64,000 nucleotides of DNA from Bacillus sp. PK3_68 (GCF_003600835.1 NZ_NQYC01000001.1:372001-436000); one strand, 5' to 3'; numbered from the stretch's first letter, positions 44,379 to 54,297 are shown. The notes: generated by a model not told the origin, from the letters alone. Translations and numbers: made by a program.

Positions 44379-44498
44379 TCAGGTAAGCAAATCACCTGAA
44401 GGAGACTGCCCTTTAACTAATTGAGTTGGATCTCGAGCCAGAACATCCGCTAATCCTTCAATTCCTGGGCCGACAAGCACTTCGCTAAGGAAAGAGCC
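44379..44498 (-). pseudogene. Possible gene fragment
   Basis: A 39-codon stretch without a start, bounded by stops, reads GSFLSEVLVGPGIEGLADVL then ARDPTQLVKGQSPSGDLLT. Its even, protein-like composition and clean stop suggest the tail of a lost gene. I cannot assign a family. Confidence 0.25.
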
Positions 44499-44542
44499 CT
44501 AGATGAAACATTCGTCATTACAAAATCAAAGGAGGAATAATT

Positions 44543-45220
44543 TTGATCGATTATATTTCTTTAGATATAAACATCCCTATTTTGCGCCAACTTCCTCCTC
44601 CGTTTGCTTCTGCCGCCATTTTATTTCATCCTTTTGTTCAAATGTCTGCTGGATGGAAACAAGCCCAACAAAAGTATCCAAATCATCACGTTTATCCAGA
44701 CGATAGGGAAATCATAGAGCTAGGCAGTCCTGTTTCATGGAAGAAGATAATGCAGCAAAGTGGCCTGTCTAGTTTTGCGGAAGTTGCTACTGCTTTATCT
44801 GATAATTGGCTTGATAGAAAATATGCAAAGCCCCATTTAGCAAAGAAATTGGACGCTGCCCTTCATGAAGACCTCTTTTGGCCGATGGAGGACACAGTAT
44901 GTATCCTTCTACTGAAAGATATTCTAGATACCTTCTCTTCGAAAGGAGCAGAATACTTTTATTACGCTGATCCCATTGAAGGTAAAAAAGGGAGAGTGAG
45001 AATTACAGACATTACGCCATTTGAACTACCTTTTCTAACACTCAGCGAGATGATCATTGCTGATGAAAACATGGACTTCGCTTTTATGAGTGAGTATGAT
45101 GCTTACACAACCTATTTTTTTGCGAAAGATGAAAACATCCATACAATAATTAAGCAAAAGGAATGGGAAGCCCTTATTTGTGATAAAGAAACAACCTCTG
45201 CTTGGTTTTTATCAGAATAA
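44543..45220 (+). CDS. Conserved hypothetical protein (DUF2711-like)
   Basis: 225 residues from TTG 44543, with AAAGGAGGAATAATT directly upstream. Soluble; no signal or membrane helix. The composition and phrases (ILFHPFVQMSAGWKQAQQ, SWKKIMQQSGLSSFAEVATA, YADPIEGKKGRVRITDITPF, WEALICDKETTSAWF) recall DUF2711 proteins of Bacillus, but I am not certain. Single-gene unit, function unknown. Confidence 0.65.
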   Translation: MIDYISLDINIPILRQLPPPFASAAILFHPFVQMSAGWKQAQQKYPNHHVYPDDREIIELGSPVSWKKIMQQSGLSSFAEVATALSDNWLDRKYAKPHLAKKLDAALHEDLFWPMEDTVCILLLKDILDTFSSKGAEYFYYADPIEGKKGRVRITDITPFELPFLTLSEMIIADENMDFAFMSEYDAYTTYFFAKDENIHTIIKQKEWEALICDKETTSAWFLSE

Positions 45221-45614
45221 TAATCGTATGTCGAGAAACTAAAAAAGATAATAAAATTTTAAGCCGCCACATCTTACATATTGCTATTTTTCTTTAGAAT
45301 ACAATAAGAATAGACGGGGACCATCAGCCAAGCCTTTATTTTTTTACAACCTTGGAATCCCCCTTGACTGTCCCTGAATAATTTCAAGTTAGCTGCTCGA
45401 TTACAGAAGTGCGTTATTTTAGAAGCCAGAGTTGCCATCAGACCGGAAACCCGATGGTCTAAAACTAAAAATGACGATTCTCCAAAAAGCGATGTTTATA
45501 TCAGAAAGAATCATCGCTGCATGGGAAATTGCTTCGTCATCTTCATTTCTCTCATCTCGTATGTGCCTGTCCCCTTCGGCTCATTATAATTTTTTCTTTC
45601 CCCTCCATGGCCGT
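45221..45614. other. Intergenic region without recognised genes
   Basis: About 390 bases between convergent genes. A minor hairpin (AGACC...GGTCT near 45440-45460) is seen. No credible coding sequence is present. Confidence 0.35.
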
Positions 45615-46106
45615 TTACAGCTCCAGATGCAGAATATATAGCTCTCCATTTTTCCCCATCGCACGGATCCCTTTATCTTTAAACCCGCCTGATTGATAGA
45701 CACATTGGGCTCTCTTGTTTAAATGGTTAACTCCCAAAACAATTTCATTTTTATCGGGAAAGTTTTCTTTTACAAACGAGGGCAATAATTGAATAGACTG
45801 TGTAGCTATTCCTTTTCCTTGCAAGTTGGCGTTGACTGAATAGGCTCTCAAAAGAATAGCATTCCTATTATCACTATATGACTTGACACCTTCCCAGCCG
45901 TGAAGAACGAAAAATCCAGCTGGTGTTTGATTGTAAAGAATAACAACAGGAGTGCGCTCACTATCTGTTTCACATATTGCAAGAGCATCAGCCGGCAACG
46001 AAGTGTACTTTTGCTGCTCCTCTGGTAAATAATACTCTTCTAGCTTTTCCTTATATTTAAATTTATAGAAGTCCAACGAAATCTTCTCTTTTTGAACAGT
46101 TGCCAT
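45615..46106 (-). CDS. GNAT family N-acetyltransferase
   Basis: 163 residues. The acetyl-CoA loop is AYSVNANLQGKGIATQSIQL (Q/R-x-x-G-x-G/A) and the end has NKRAQCVYQSGGFKDKGIR, both typical of GNAT enzymes. An AAGGGAGATCC ribosome site precedes ATG 46106. The acceptor is unknown. Confidence 0.85.
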   Translation of the reverse strand: MATVQKEKISLDFYKFKYKEKLEEYYLPEEQQKYTSLPADALAICETDSERTPVVILYNQTPAGFFVLHGWEGVKSYSDNRNAILLRAYSVNANLQGKGIATQSIQLLPSFVKENFPDKNEIVLGVNHLNKRAQCVYQSGGFKDKGIRAMGKNGELYILHLEL

Positions 46107-46383
46107 GCGTGTGGATCTCCCTTCGTTAAGGACATGTATGTGTTTTTGTTTTATTGTAAATATTTACTTTTTGGTGTTCAAGTCGATGGATGGCAAAAAC
46201 ACCTAAATAAACGCTCTTTGAATAACTCGACCGGTAAAAAAATTATACTTGCCTCCCTCTTCTTTTTCCAGCTCCTTTCTGTTAAATCTTTGTTAAGCTG
46301 AAAACTACAACATTTTCAAAATCTATTGATGTGTAACTGTAATTAAGTGTGCTACGATTCTAGTATTCTTGGAGGGAGGAAAA

Positions 46384-46776
46384 ATGAGAATAAATTTGTA
46401 CAGTATAGCCGCTCTATTAAGTAGCATTTTAGGTGCCTTTTTTCTTAAAAAGGCAGAGAGACGTGTTTATCCATTCGCCCTGCAGCATTCAGGCCTATCC
46501 CCGGCAGAAGCATCAAGTCTGCAGATTAACATGGGCTTATCCTATGCTAAGCAACGAAAGTATAAGCAAGCGACCGAATACTTTGATCAAGTGTTTCATG
46601 AACAAATGACGCAGGGGTTTGTTTATGATCCTAGTTTCAAAGAAATAATTCAAACTTATTTGAAGGGTCACCAGAAAGAAAAAGCAAAGCAGGTTCTATT
46701 CATCATGTTAGGCAATAAAGAAAAAGATAAACGATACAAAAAACTGGAAAAGACATTCTCTTTCCTATTAGATTGA
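46384..46776 (+). CDS. Membrane-anchored TPR-like small protein
   Basis: 130 residues. An N-terminal hydrophobic helix (LYSIAALLSSILGAFFLKKA) may act as an anchor. Two helical repeats of TPR type follow (INMGLSYAKQRKYKQATEYF DQVF and FKEIIQTYLKGHQKEKAKQV). ATG 46384 is set by GGAGGGAGG, 7 bases upstream. Function unknown; TPR proteins usually hold partners together. Confidence 0.65.
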   Translation: MRINLYSIAALLSSILGAFFLKKAERRVYPFALQHSGLSPAEASSLQINMGLSYAKQRKYKQATEYFDQVFHEQMTQGFVYDPSFKEIIQTYLKGHQKEKAKQVLFIMLGNKEKDKRYKKLEKTFSFLLD

Positions 46777-46849
46777 AATGTCAATTGTAGACTTAGAATA
46801 ACGATGGATTAAATGACTGATAATATCGTTGATAAACGAACAAAAAGAA

Positions 46850-46890
46850 AGAGCGTGTTTTGAAAAGAAGATTCATCAAAACACGCTCTT
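46850..46890 (+). terminator. Rho-independent terminator of the TPR-like gene
   Basis: GAGCGTGTTTTGA and TCAAAACACGCTC form a 13-bp stem, followed by TTAATAT. Confidence 0.8.
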
Positions 46891-47026
46891 AATATATTTC
46901 AATTGAATGATTCTTTTATAAAGCTATCTTCCTAATCCAATTAAAGCGCATGATAGTTGAAGAATGAGATTAAAGCCTTTCTCCAGGGTTTATTCTTAAG
47001 CTTAATTTTCGCTGTCTGGGCAAAAT

Positions 47027-47584
<558 letters not shown>

Positions 47585-48092
47585 GTTAATGTCCCCCTCA
47601 CTGTATTTACTTATGATAATTTACGTATATGTAAATGGTTGGAATGAAGCTTTGCAACATCCACAACAAAAAGAAACGTTTGGCTCCGACACAGAATTTG
47701 ATCAGGCTTTATTGAGAATAGTCAATCTTTTTTGTTAATTATTCAACAAGATATGCCCAACAATTCAATAACACCCGCTTTCAGACACACTGAAGCCCTC
47801 CAACTGCTAAAGCTTGTTTATAAGAAACAGGGTTATCACAATAATTATATCTACCAAATCCCTGCTAATCAAAATTTTACCATAAAATGATTGGGTTATA
47901 TTTCATTATTTTTTACGATGCTGGTCATTAGGCCTCATTCATCTGCTAGTTTATTTCCATTCCCAAAGAAGAAACCAGTGCGGTCATATAAACGTAAAAA
48001 CGCCCCTCCTTTCAGATTTTCAACCTAAAAAGAGGGGCAACATTTTGAGAGCTTATTGGTATAAAAGTAAGCTCTTTTTTGAAAAACACTCG
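47585..48092. other. Intergenic region with one terminator
   Basis: 508 bases. It includes the hairpin at 47994-48038; the remainder (47640-47990) holds no gene I can support. Confidence 0.4.
47994..48038 (-). terminator. Rho-independent terminator of the YdhK gene
   Basis: GCCCCTC and GAGGGGC form the stem around a long loop. On the minus strand GTTTTTACG follows. Confidence 0.65.
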
Positions 48093-48671
48093 TTATTTTA
48101 CTGGGGATAATTCGTTTTCAGTTACCCATTTGTGATTTTTTACTTCTTCTCCATTAGTAGTAGAGGTGTAATCGACCATATAGACAGTTGTTTTTTCTGC
48201 TGATTCAATTTCAGCAGAAGCTCCTTTCATTCCCTTCATGTGGTCCGCTACTAAGGTAACTTCCGTGCCAGGCGCTAACGTTTTGCTGCCCGCATCTTTC
48301 ATTTCCTCTTGAATGACCCATTTATGGTTTTCTACTCTCTTTCCGCCAGTAGTCGGGGTATAAGAAACAACATAAGCTGTCGTGTCATAAGCCCCTGCTA
48401 TGGTTGCTTTGGCCCCTTTCATTCCTTCCATATGATCCGTTTCAAGAATAGCCTCGCTTCCCACTTTATAAGTTGGATGATCTGCTGTTTTTAAGCCTTT
48501 TGGAATTTCGCCCGAACTGGAATGACTCATCTCTCCATGATCCATGTCTTCCATCTTTTCAGTATGCTCTTTATTGTCCGTGCTTTTCTTGCTTTCCTCC
48601 TTATCATTGGAACAGGCCCCCAGTATGAAGATAAGAGCGGCAAATAATAGAATCAGCGCTTTTTTAAGCAT
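48093..48671 (-). CDS. ydhK: YdhK family lipoprotein (two DUF1541 repeats)
   Basis: 192 residues. Lipobox ILGACS anchors it outside the membrane; a His/Met/Glu-rich stretch follows (EKMEDMDHGEMSHSSSG). Two tandem repeats each contain HMEGMKGAKATI or HMKGMKGASAEI and end with ENHKW or KNHKW. The Met- and His-rich spacer suggests copper or other metal contact. ATG 48671 is used because GGAGG precedes it by 8 bases. It lies beside a two-component system and a YhjQ-like copper protein gene, consistent with metal stress. Confidence 0.88.
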   Translation of the reverse strand: MLKKALILLFAALIFILGACSNDKEESKKSTDNKEHTEKMEDMDHGEMSHSSSGEIPKGLKTADHPTYKVGSEAILETDHMEGMKGAKATIAGAYDTTAYVVSYTPTTGGKRVENHKWVIQEEMKDAGSKTLAPGTEVTLVADHMKGMKGASAEIESAEKTTVYMVDYTSTTNGEEVKNHKWVTENELSPVK

Positions 48672-48743
48672 AAACATCTCCTCCTTTAATGATCGCTTCT
48701 CATCATAACAAGGAAGTTTGCAGAAAATATGGAGCTGTCTTCT

Positions 48744-49454
48744 CTATTTTTTTATATTGCTTTCTTCCTTAAGCGGGCTCTCTGCATCCACCCACTTATA
48801 TCCAACTCCCCAAACCGTTGAAAGATATTGATCGATCGGAAAGTCTGCATTTCGCAGTTTTTCCCGGATGTTTCTTACGTGGGAATCAACGGTTCGATCT
48901 TCTGTAAAGGCTTCATCTCCCCAAATGCTTTCAAGCAGGTTGGGACGCGAGAATACCTTATTTTGATTATGTAGAAACAATCCAATTAAAGAAAATTCTT
49001 TTGGGGTCACTTGAATGTCCTGTCCTTTGTAGATTAATTCATGAGCCGTTCCATCCCAGAGAAGACCTTTAAATTCAATTTTCTGGTTCTCCCCGTTTTT
49101 TACTCTCCTAAAAATAGCCTCAATTCTAGCAAGCAGCTCAGCTTCATCAAATGGTTTTGTTACATAATCATCCGCTCCTATCTTTAATCCTTTTACTATA
49201 TCTGTTGTCTCGTTTCTTGCGGTTAACATAATGATAGGAAGAGTAAAGAATCTCCTAATCTCTCGGCACGTATCCCAGCCATCCATCTCGGGCATCATTA
49301 CATCTAGAAGAATTAAATCAACTTTGTTCTTCTTCACATATGAAATAGCTTTCAGCCCTGAATTTACTTTGATGCACTCGTAATTCGGCGATAAATAAAT
49401 GCTTAACAGATCAAGCATTCTCTCTTCATCATCTACAAGCAATATCGTTTTCAT
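48744..49454 (-). CDS. OmpR-family response regulator
   Basis: 236 residues. The receiver domain (1-120) has the acidic pair DDE, phosphoacceptor Asp51 (LILLDVMMPEMDGWD), Thr in MLTARN and Lys in VTKPFDEAE. The winged helix (140-230) has VTPKEFSLIGLFLHNQNKVF and RTVDSHVRNIREKLR. ATG 49454 overlaps the stop of the kinase gene (ATGA) after a GGAGG site, so the pair is translationally coupled. The regulon is unknown; the YdhK lipoprotein gene lies 73 bases downstream and is a likely target. Confidence 0.93.
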   Translation of the reverse strand: MKTILLVDDEERMLDLLSIYLSPNYECIKVNSGLKAISYVKKNKVDLILLDVMMPEMDGWDTCREIRRFFTLPIIMLTARNETTDIVKGLKIGADDYVTKPFDEAELLARIEAIFRRVKNGENQKIEFKGLLWDGTAHELIYKGQDIQVTPKEFSLIGLFLHNQNKVFSRPNLLESIWGDEAFTEDRTVDSHVRNIREKLRNADFPIDQYLSTVWGVGYKWVDAESPLKEESNIKK

Positions 49455-50833
49455 TTTGTTGCCTCCTTCAGCCAAATCAAAAACAATGACCCCTGATTAA
49501 TTTTGCTGCTAACCTCAATCCTGCCTTGATGGGCTTCTACTAACTCCTTTACAATGGACAATCCTAAACCGCTTCCCCCCAAATCTCTGGACCGCGACTT
49601 GTCGACTCGATAAAAACGGTCAAAGATAAAAGGAAGGTCTTCCTTAGGAATGCCCACTCCTTCATCTTTCACCGCAATGACAACGTCATTTTTTTTTCGC
49701 TTCACAGAAATGGTTGTTTTCGTATGTGGGCAGGAGTATTTCATCGCATTATCCAACAAGTTAAAAAGAATTTGTTCAAATCTTAAAGGATCCATCAAGA
49801 CATACAGCTCTTCTCTGCATTCCATTTCCAGCTCGATCCCTTTCTCTTGAAAAGCCGGAAGCATTTTTTCACAGACAGTTGTTAAATAAGGACAAATCTC
49901 CACTTTCTTTCGGTTAATAATAAAAGAGTTGCGATCAATCTTGGCAAGATCAAACAAGTCCTTCATCAGAGCGGATAGCTTCTCTGATTCTTCATAGATA
50001 ATATCGAGGTACTTTTCTCGATCTTTTTCTTCAATGTTTTTTCTTCTGGCCACATCAGCATATCCTTTTATATAAGTCAAAGGGGTCCTTAACTCGTGAG
50101 AAACACTTGATAAAAACTCGTTTCTTTGTTCCTTTAATTGCTTCAGATCTTGAGCAAGAACTGTGATAGACCGTGATAATTCACCGAGTTCATCTTCCCC
50201 TCGTTCCGGCAGCCGGACAGAGAAATCTCCCTTGCTTAGCTTTTCTGTAGCTCGTTTCATTTGAATAAGGGGAGTCGTTAACGCTTTTGAAAGAAATAGA
50301 ACCGTCGTGATTAAAAGGATAATCGTTACTGCTGCAGCAAATAGAAAATGCTGATTTAATTTTGAAATTAGGCGTTGTACCTGATCGGTGCTTTTGAACA
50401 TATAAATATAACCGCTTTGATTCTCTCTCGTAGTATAAGGACTGACGGTAGAAATGTATTTTTCATTTTCCCATCGCCTTTCAAGAATTTCCCCTCTGCG
50501 TGGAACTTCTTCCAGCTTTTTGGCTATAATTTTCTTTTCCTCATTGTCTATGTTAGAAGAACTAATAATAATTTTTTGTTTGCCGTCAGTAATAACCACT
50601 TCTGTATCAGCTTTCCATTCCATTAATGCAATGTGATGCAGCGTTTTCGGGCTGTAGCTATCCTCCAGAACCTCCCTATGGCTATTCCCTCTTGCAAGGA
50701 GGGAGTCTAATTCTTCTTCTACCCTGCTTTCGACAAGACCAGTATGTAAAACAAAGAATAAACAAATTTGAATCATTACCATCACAAAGAAAAACCAAAG
50801 ACCTAACTTTAATGTTATTTTATTGATTGCCAT
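49451..50833 (-). CDS. Membrane sensor histidine kinase
   Basis: 460 residues. Transmembrane helix 1 (about 8-30), an extracytoplasmic sensor of about 130 residues, helix 2 (162-182), HAMP (183-235), a phospho-acceptor His246 in SSVSHELRTPLTYIKG, N-box LLDNAMKYS, G1 DEGVGIP, F-box FDRFYRVD and G2 GGSGLGLSIVKEL. All kinase boxes are intact. It phosphorylates the response regulator coded immediately downstream. The signal is unknown; metal or envelope stress would fit the neighbours. Confidence 0.93.
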   Translation of the reverse strand: MAINKITLKLGLWFFFVMVMIQICLFFVLHTGLVESRVEEELDSLLARGNSHREVLEDSYSPKTLHHIALMEWKADTEVVITDGKQKIIISSSNIDNEEKKIIAKKLEEVPRRGEILERRWENEKYISTVSPYTTRENQSGYIYMFKSTDQVQRLISKLNQHFLFAAAVTIILLITTVLFLSKALTTPLIQMKRATEKLSKGDFSVRLPERGEDELGELSRSITVLAQDLKQLKEQRNEFLSSVSHELRTPLTYIKGYADVARRKNIEEKDREKYLDIIYEESEKLSALMKDLFDLAKIDRNSFIINRKKVEICPYLTTVCEKMLPAFQEKGIELEMECREELYVLMDPLRFEQILFNLLDNAMKYSCPHTKTTISVKRKKNDVVIAVKDEGVGIPKEDLPFIFDRFYRVDKSRSRDLGGSGLGLSIVKELVEAHQGRIEVSSKINQGSLFLIWLKEATK

Positions 50834-50976
50834 CACCGCTTTTCAAGATTACTGTCTTTATCATACTGAAAAAATCATATTGAATTGTGCAGTTTTTAAG
50901 GACTTTTCATTAAATCGTTAGAAAAATAATAAGAAGGGTAGACTCTAATTGACTAATATCATGAGGAGGATGCTTT

Positions 50977-51303
50977 ATGAACACAATGTATGAAGAATGT
51001 ATCAAAGCTTGTCTGGAGTGTATGGAAGCGTGCAACCATTGTTATGACGCCTGTTTAAAAGAAGAAAACGTGAAAATGATGGCTGACTGCATCCGATTAG
51101 ATAGAGAATGTGCAGACATTTGCGCACTTGCGGCAAAATCGATGCAATCTAACAGTCCATTCGCCAAACAAATCTGCCAGTTATGCGCAGACATTTGTGA
51201 AGTCTGCGGAAACTAATGTAAAACACACGATCATGAGCATTGTCAAAAGTGTGCTGAAATGTGCTTCCGCTGCGCGGAACAATGCCGTCAGATGGCATCA
51301 TAA
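50977..51303 (+). pseudogene. yhjQ: YhjQ-like four-helix-bundle copper-binding protein with a premature TAA
   Basis: From ATG 50977 (GAGGAGG upstream) the frame runs MNTMYEECIKACLECMEACN ... CQLCADICEVCGN and stops at TAA 51214-51216. The same frame then continues CKTHDHEHCQKCAEMCFRCA and EQCRQMAS to TAA 51301. The continuing part has the Cys-x-x-Cys pattern expected for the fourth helix of cysteine-rich copper storage (Csp/YhjQ) proteins, where a Glu codon (GAA) is expected at the stop. One substitution thus removes the last 28 residues. This is not a homopolymer error. Confidence 0.85.
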
Positions 51304-51315
51304 TCAGATTGAGCT

Positions 51316-51357
51316 AAAAAACCTGTATCCGCTATTAGAAGCGGATACAGGTTTTTT
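51316..51357 (+). terminator. Strong rho-independent terminator after the yhjQ-like gene
   Basis: AAAAAACCTGTATCCGC and its exact complement form a 17-bp stem with an 8-base loop, ending in TTTTTT. Confidence 0.92.
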
Positions 51358-51399
51358 ATGATAAATTCTTTGCTGCCTCAGAAGATGGGAAGAACAAGA

Positions 51400-51831
51400 T
51401 TAGGCAGATTTAGGCGTATCGTTATTATAGTCGCGCCCTTTAAAAATCAACCGGTCTAACGAGCAAAACTTGCTTCCTGTGATAGCAAGAGAGACAGCCA
51501 TTGCCAGGAATGCGAGATCCAACTCATAGCCTGCTGATTGCCCGTCCCCTAAGAAACCAGCAGCCAGTTTCACTTTTAAGATCGCTCCAGCCATTAATAG
51601 AGCAAAGAGCGTCGAAATAATTTTAGTGCCTAAGCCAGCGATTAATGCTATTCCGCCAACTGTTTCTAAGAAAGCAACCCCATAAGCAAGAAAGCCTGGC
51701 AATCCAATGCTTTCAAACCATCCGGTGATGTTTTCAATGCCTCCCTGGAATTTTGTTAGTCCATGCACAAAGAAGGCTATTCCCAATACAACGCGTAAGA
51801 TCAATGCACTCCACTCATATTTGCTTGCCAT
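51400..51831 (-). CDS. DoxX family membrane protein
   Basis: 143 residues, four helices. The first has LILRVVLGIAFFVHGLTKFQ GG, the DoxX signature, and the second GVAFLETVGGIALIAGLGTK. DoxX proteins are linked to thiol and oxidative stress responses. ATG 51831 is set by GGAGG 10 bases before it. It lies 29 bases downstream of the dioxygenase-like gene on the same strand and is probably co-transcribed; DODA/DoxX pairs are common. Confidence 0.88.
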   Translation of the reverse strand: MASKYEWSALILRVVLGIAFFVHGLTKFQGGIENITGWFESIGLPGFLAYGVAFLETVGGIALIAGLGTKIISTLFALLMAGAILKVKLAAGFLGDGQSAGYELDLAFLAMAVSLAITGSKFCSLDRLIFKGRDYNNDTPKSA

Positions 51832-51860
51832 GTTTACCATACCTCCAGGTCATTTTTTTA

Positions 51861-52643
51861 TTAACCAAATTGCCATACGCTGTGACTTAAGTTTCCATAT
51901 CGATAGCTTCGGTGAAGGAGCTCGGCTGTTCTCTTGTCATCTGCTGCTCCCATAGCATAGAAAATTGGAATAAAGTGCTCTTTTCCATATGGAGGCACAG
52001 CCAGACGTGCTGTAGGAGCTAAAGTATCATAATGAAAGAGAGTATCTAACTCCCAACTTTGCAAATGACGGGCCACCCACTCATCAAAATCTACGGCCCA
52101 ATCATCTACGGCCCCATAATCTGCAGCCATGTTTACCGCTCCAAGGTTATGCACAGTTCCCCCGCTGCCAATAATCAAAATATCATTTTCTCTCAGTTCG
52201 ACCAGTGCTTTTCCAATCTTGTACTGCTCTTCTGGTGTGAGACGGGAATTAACAGACATAGCAACGACAGGAATATCAGCCTCTGGATAAAGCATCCGAA
52301 GAATCACCCACGCCCCATGATCCAGTCCCCTTCTCTTTTCTATTTCATAAGGGATGCGATGTTTAGTGAATAACCCTTGAATTTCTTTAGCAACATGCTT
52401 ATCACCGCGAGCCGGGTACTGAATCTGATACAATGCTTCCGGAAAACCGCCGAAATCATAGATCGTACTGTACACATCAACGTCGCTTACTTTTTGGACA
52501 GGAGACTCCCAATGGGCCGACAGCAGTACAATGGCTTTTGGACGTACGAGTGTCCGGCCCAATTCCGTCAGAAACTGTGTATATTCATTGTCTTCCATAG
52601 CCAAAAGCGGCGCTCCGTGAGCGATAAAAAAAGATGGCATCAT
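51861..52643 (-). CDS. DODA-type extradiol ring-cleavage dioxygenase
   Basis: 260 residues, a class III extradiol dioxygenase as in plant DOPA dioxygenase and E. coli YgiD. Metal ligands are likely in FFIAHGAPLL (His), LLSAHWESP (His) and GLDHGAWVILRMLYP (His region), with IIGSGGTVHNLGAVN further on. It opens catechol-type rings. A GGAGGAAAATAAGG ribosome site precedes ATG 52643. It forms a two-gene unit with DoxX. Confidence 0.9.
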   Translation of the reverse strand: MMPSFFIAHGAPLLAMEDNEYTQFLTELGRTLVRPKAIVLLSAHWESPVQKVSDVDVYSTIYDFGGFPEALYQIQYPARGDKHVAKEIQGLFTKHRIPYEIEKRRGLDHGAWVILRMLYPEADIPVVAMSVNSRLTPEEQYKIGKALVELRENDILIIGSGGTVHNLGAVNMAADYGAVDDWAVDFDEWVARHLQSWELDTLFHYDTLAPTARLAVPPYGKEHFIPIFYAMGAADDKRTAELLHRSYRYGNLSHSVWQFG

Positions 52644-53066
52644 CCTTATTTTCCTCCTGTATCCTTTAGGTTTGTATATTAGTATGTTTCTTTTCGATCC
52701 ATTTGTTTACTGTAAATAAATTTGCCGCTTCTCTTGATGAACTCAGCAATTATTTAACCTGCCCCGTTTAAAAATATTCCCTCACGCTTGAATATAAAAA
52801 ATTCTCTATCTTCCTAACGGCTAATAGTGAATCTCGCCCATTATTTCTTATTATTCTCTGAATGAAGAACCAGGTAGTGCAGGCTCCATTTAGCTGGATC
52901 TATACTGTTAGCGAGTTTACCTGTCTTTGATCTGCAGTTACGCTTTTATTTCCCTATGTGAATAATTGTTTTTTATAAGATAACAAACAATTTCATAGAA
53001 CGTCAACTGTTTTTTTGTTAATATAGAATTAAGTTTCTTATTAGAAAACAACTGAGGGGGAAGAAG
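52644..53066. other. Intergenic region with the CTGCCCC motif
   Basis: Between divergent genes. The motif TTTAAC-CTGCCCC-GTTTAAA is at 52753-52771, a member of the small family also at 15004, 18469 and 20186. AT-rich sequence near 53015-53035 probably contains the promoter of the XRE-cupin gene. No gene seen. Confidence 0.4.
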
Positions 53067-53594
53067 ATGGACATCGGTTCAAACATCAGAGCGATCAGAA
53101 ACAGAAAAAAAATCACCATTGCACAAATGAGCGAAAGCACGGGACTCTCCAAAGGATTTATCAGCAATATGGAAAACAACAATACGTCTCCCTCTATCAC
53201 TACATTGCAAACAGTCGCTAACTTTCTTCAGGTGCCTCTGCCCTACCTTCTTTTAGAGAAGGACCAGCGTATGAATGTAGTTAGAAAGAATGAGCGGCAA
53301 TATACGACTCATAAAAAAGAAAACATTAGAGTCGAGCATTTAATATCAAAAGATGGATTAACGCTCCAGCATGTCGAATTTCCGCCGGGAACCTCAACAG
53401 GAGAAGAACCGCATGTTCATGAAGGGAAAGAATGTCATCTAGTATTGCAAGGTAAAATTCTCGCTGAACAAGGAGAGGATTCGTTTATATTAGAAGAGGG
53501 GGATTCGTTTAGCTGGAATGCTTGTGCCCCGCATTTTGTTAAAAATATCGGTGACCAAACAGCCATTGTTTTAATTGCTGTTTATACAGAATAA
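53067..53594 (+). CDS. XRE-family regulator with a cupin domain
   Basis: 175 residues. Residues 1-65 are a lambda-repressor-type helix-turn-helix (IAQMSESTGLSKGFISNMEN). Residues from about 95 to the end are a cupin barrel (VEFPPGTSTGEEPHVHEGKE then SWNACAPHFVKNI). In this type the cupin senses a small molecule such as a polyamine or sulfur metabolite (PuuR, SinR relatives). An AGGGGGAAG ribosome site is present; single-gene unit, ended by the terminator at 53630. Confidence 0.92.
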   Translation: MDIGSNIRAIRNRKKITIAQMSESTGLSKGFISNMENNNTSPSITTLQTVANFLQVPLPYLLLEKDQRMNVVRKNERQYTTHKKENIRVEHLISKDGLTLQHVEFPPGTSTGEEPHVHEGKECHLVLQGKILAEQGEDSFILEEGDSFSWNACAPHFVKNIGDQTAIVLIAVYTE

Positions 53595-53629
53595 TAAAAA
53601 TAGGAGTATCCCTAGTCATGAAAGTTCTG

Positions 53630-53672
53630 CCAAACGTTGATATAACAACGTTTGGGAAGATTTTTCTTTTTA
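53630..53672 (+). terminator. Rho-independent terminator of the XRE-cupin gene
   Basis: CCAAACGTT and AACGTTTGG form a 9-bp stem with an 8-base loop, followed by GAAGATTTTTCTTTTT. Confidence 0.85.
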
Positions 53673-53940
53673 TCCCGCTTTGTATTTTGTGGAAAGAGAA
53701 AGAACTATATGAGTTTATTGTTGAAGCTGCGAGTATAGCTGGCCCGGAATCAGAAGAAGATATAACTGAAGAGTGGAGGGAATGGTAAAAAAAACAGTAT
53801 TCTTTTTAATGCCTATAATCGAGGATTATGTTAATAAAAACCTTAATCCAAGAATCAGATTGTCAATAGACGGTCCGTTTTAGAGATTTGAATGTTATAA
53901 CATCAGGCATATTAAACAAACTGATCTAAGCTTCTATTTA

Positions 53941-54183
53941 TTAGAAAGCTTTTATTGCATGTGATCCTATTCTACTTCTTCCTGCTTTCACAAGTTCGAG
54001 CCTTGGATGTGATTCGCTGATTAGCGAGCAGACTGGTGTATCATCCGAGAGATGAAGGGCCATTACAGGCTGTGCGACACCGACCATCAACCCGGTATTT
54101 CTACATCTAATTTCGTAACCTTTCTTAAACACCAAATCCTCCAGTTCATCAAGCGTTCTTACACCTCCTAGTGAGCGAATCAC
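53941..54183 (-). CDS. Small hypothetical protein, 80 residues
   Basis: GTG 54183 with GGGGGAG about 8 bases upstream. The protein (IRSLGGVRTLDELEDLVFKK ... HPRLELVKAGRSRIGSHAIK) is soluble with one Cys pair (RCRN and PVCSL). I do not recognise it. It follows the HTH protein gene (54298) on the same strand but is separated from it by a terminator. Confidence 0.5.
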   Translation of the reverse strand: MIRSLGGVRTLDELEDLVFKKGYEIRCRNTGLMVGVAQPVMALHLSDDTPVCSLISESHPRLELVKAGRSRIGSHAIKAF

Positions 54184-54264
54184 TCTGCTCTCCCCCTTTT
54201 TTTGTCATACATAGGTATATTCCCACAAAAAACCACAAAGTCCTTCCATGTGTTAACAAATAAA

Positions 54265-54290
54265 AAAGCCCCGCTTAATAGAAGCGGGAA
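54265..54290 (-). terminator. Rho-independent terminator of the 54298 gene
   Basis: CCCGCTT and AAGCGGG form the stem. On the minus strand GCTTTTTTATTTG follows. Confidence 0.8.
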
Positions 54291-54297
54291 AAGTATT

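Noticed and set aside
53618-53788. 56-codon frame after the XRE-cupin gene
   Set aside because: Its first codons coincide with the rho-independent terminator of the XRE gene and the ribosome site is distant. The later part could be a relic but cannot be supported.
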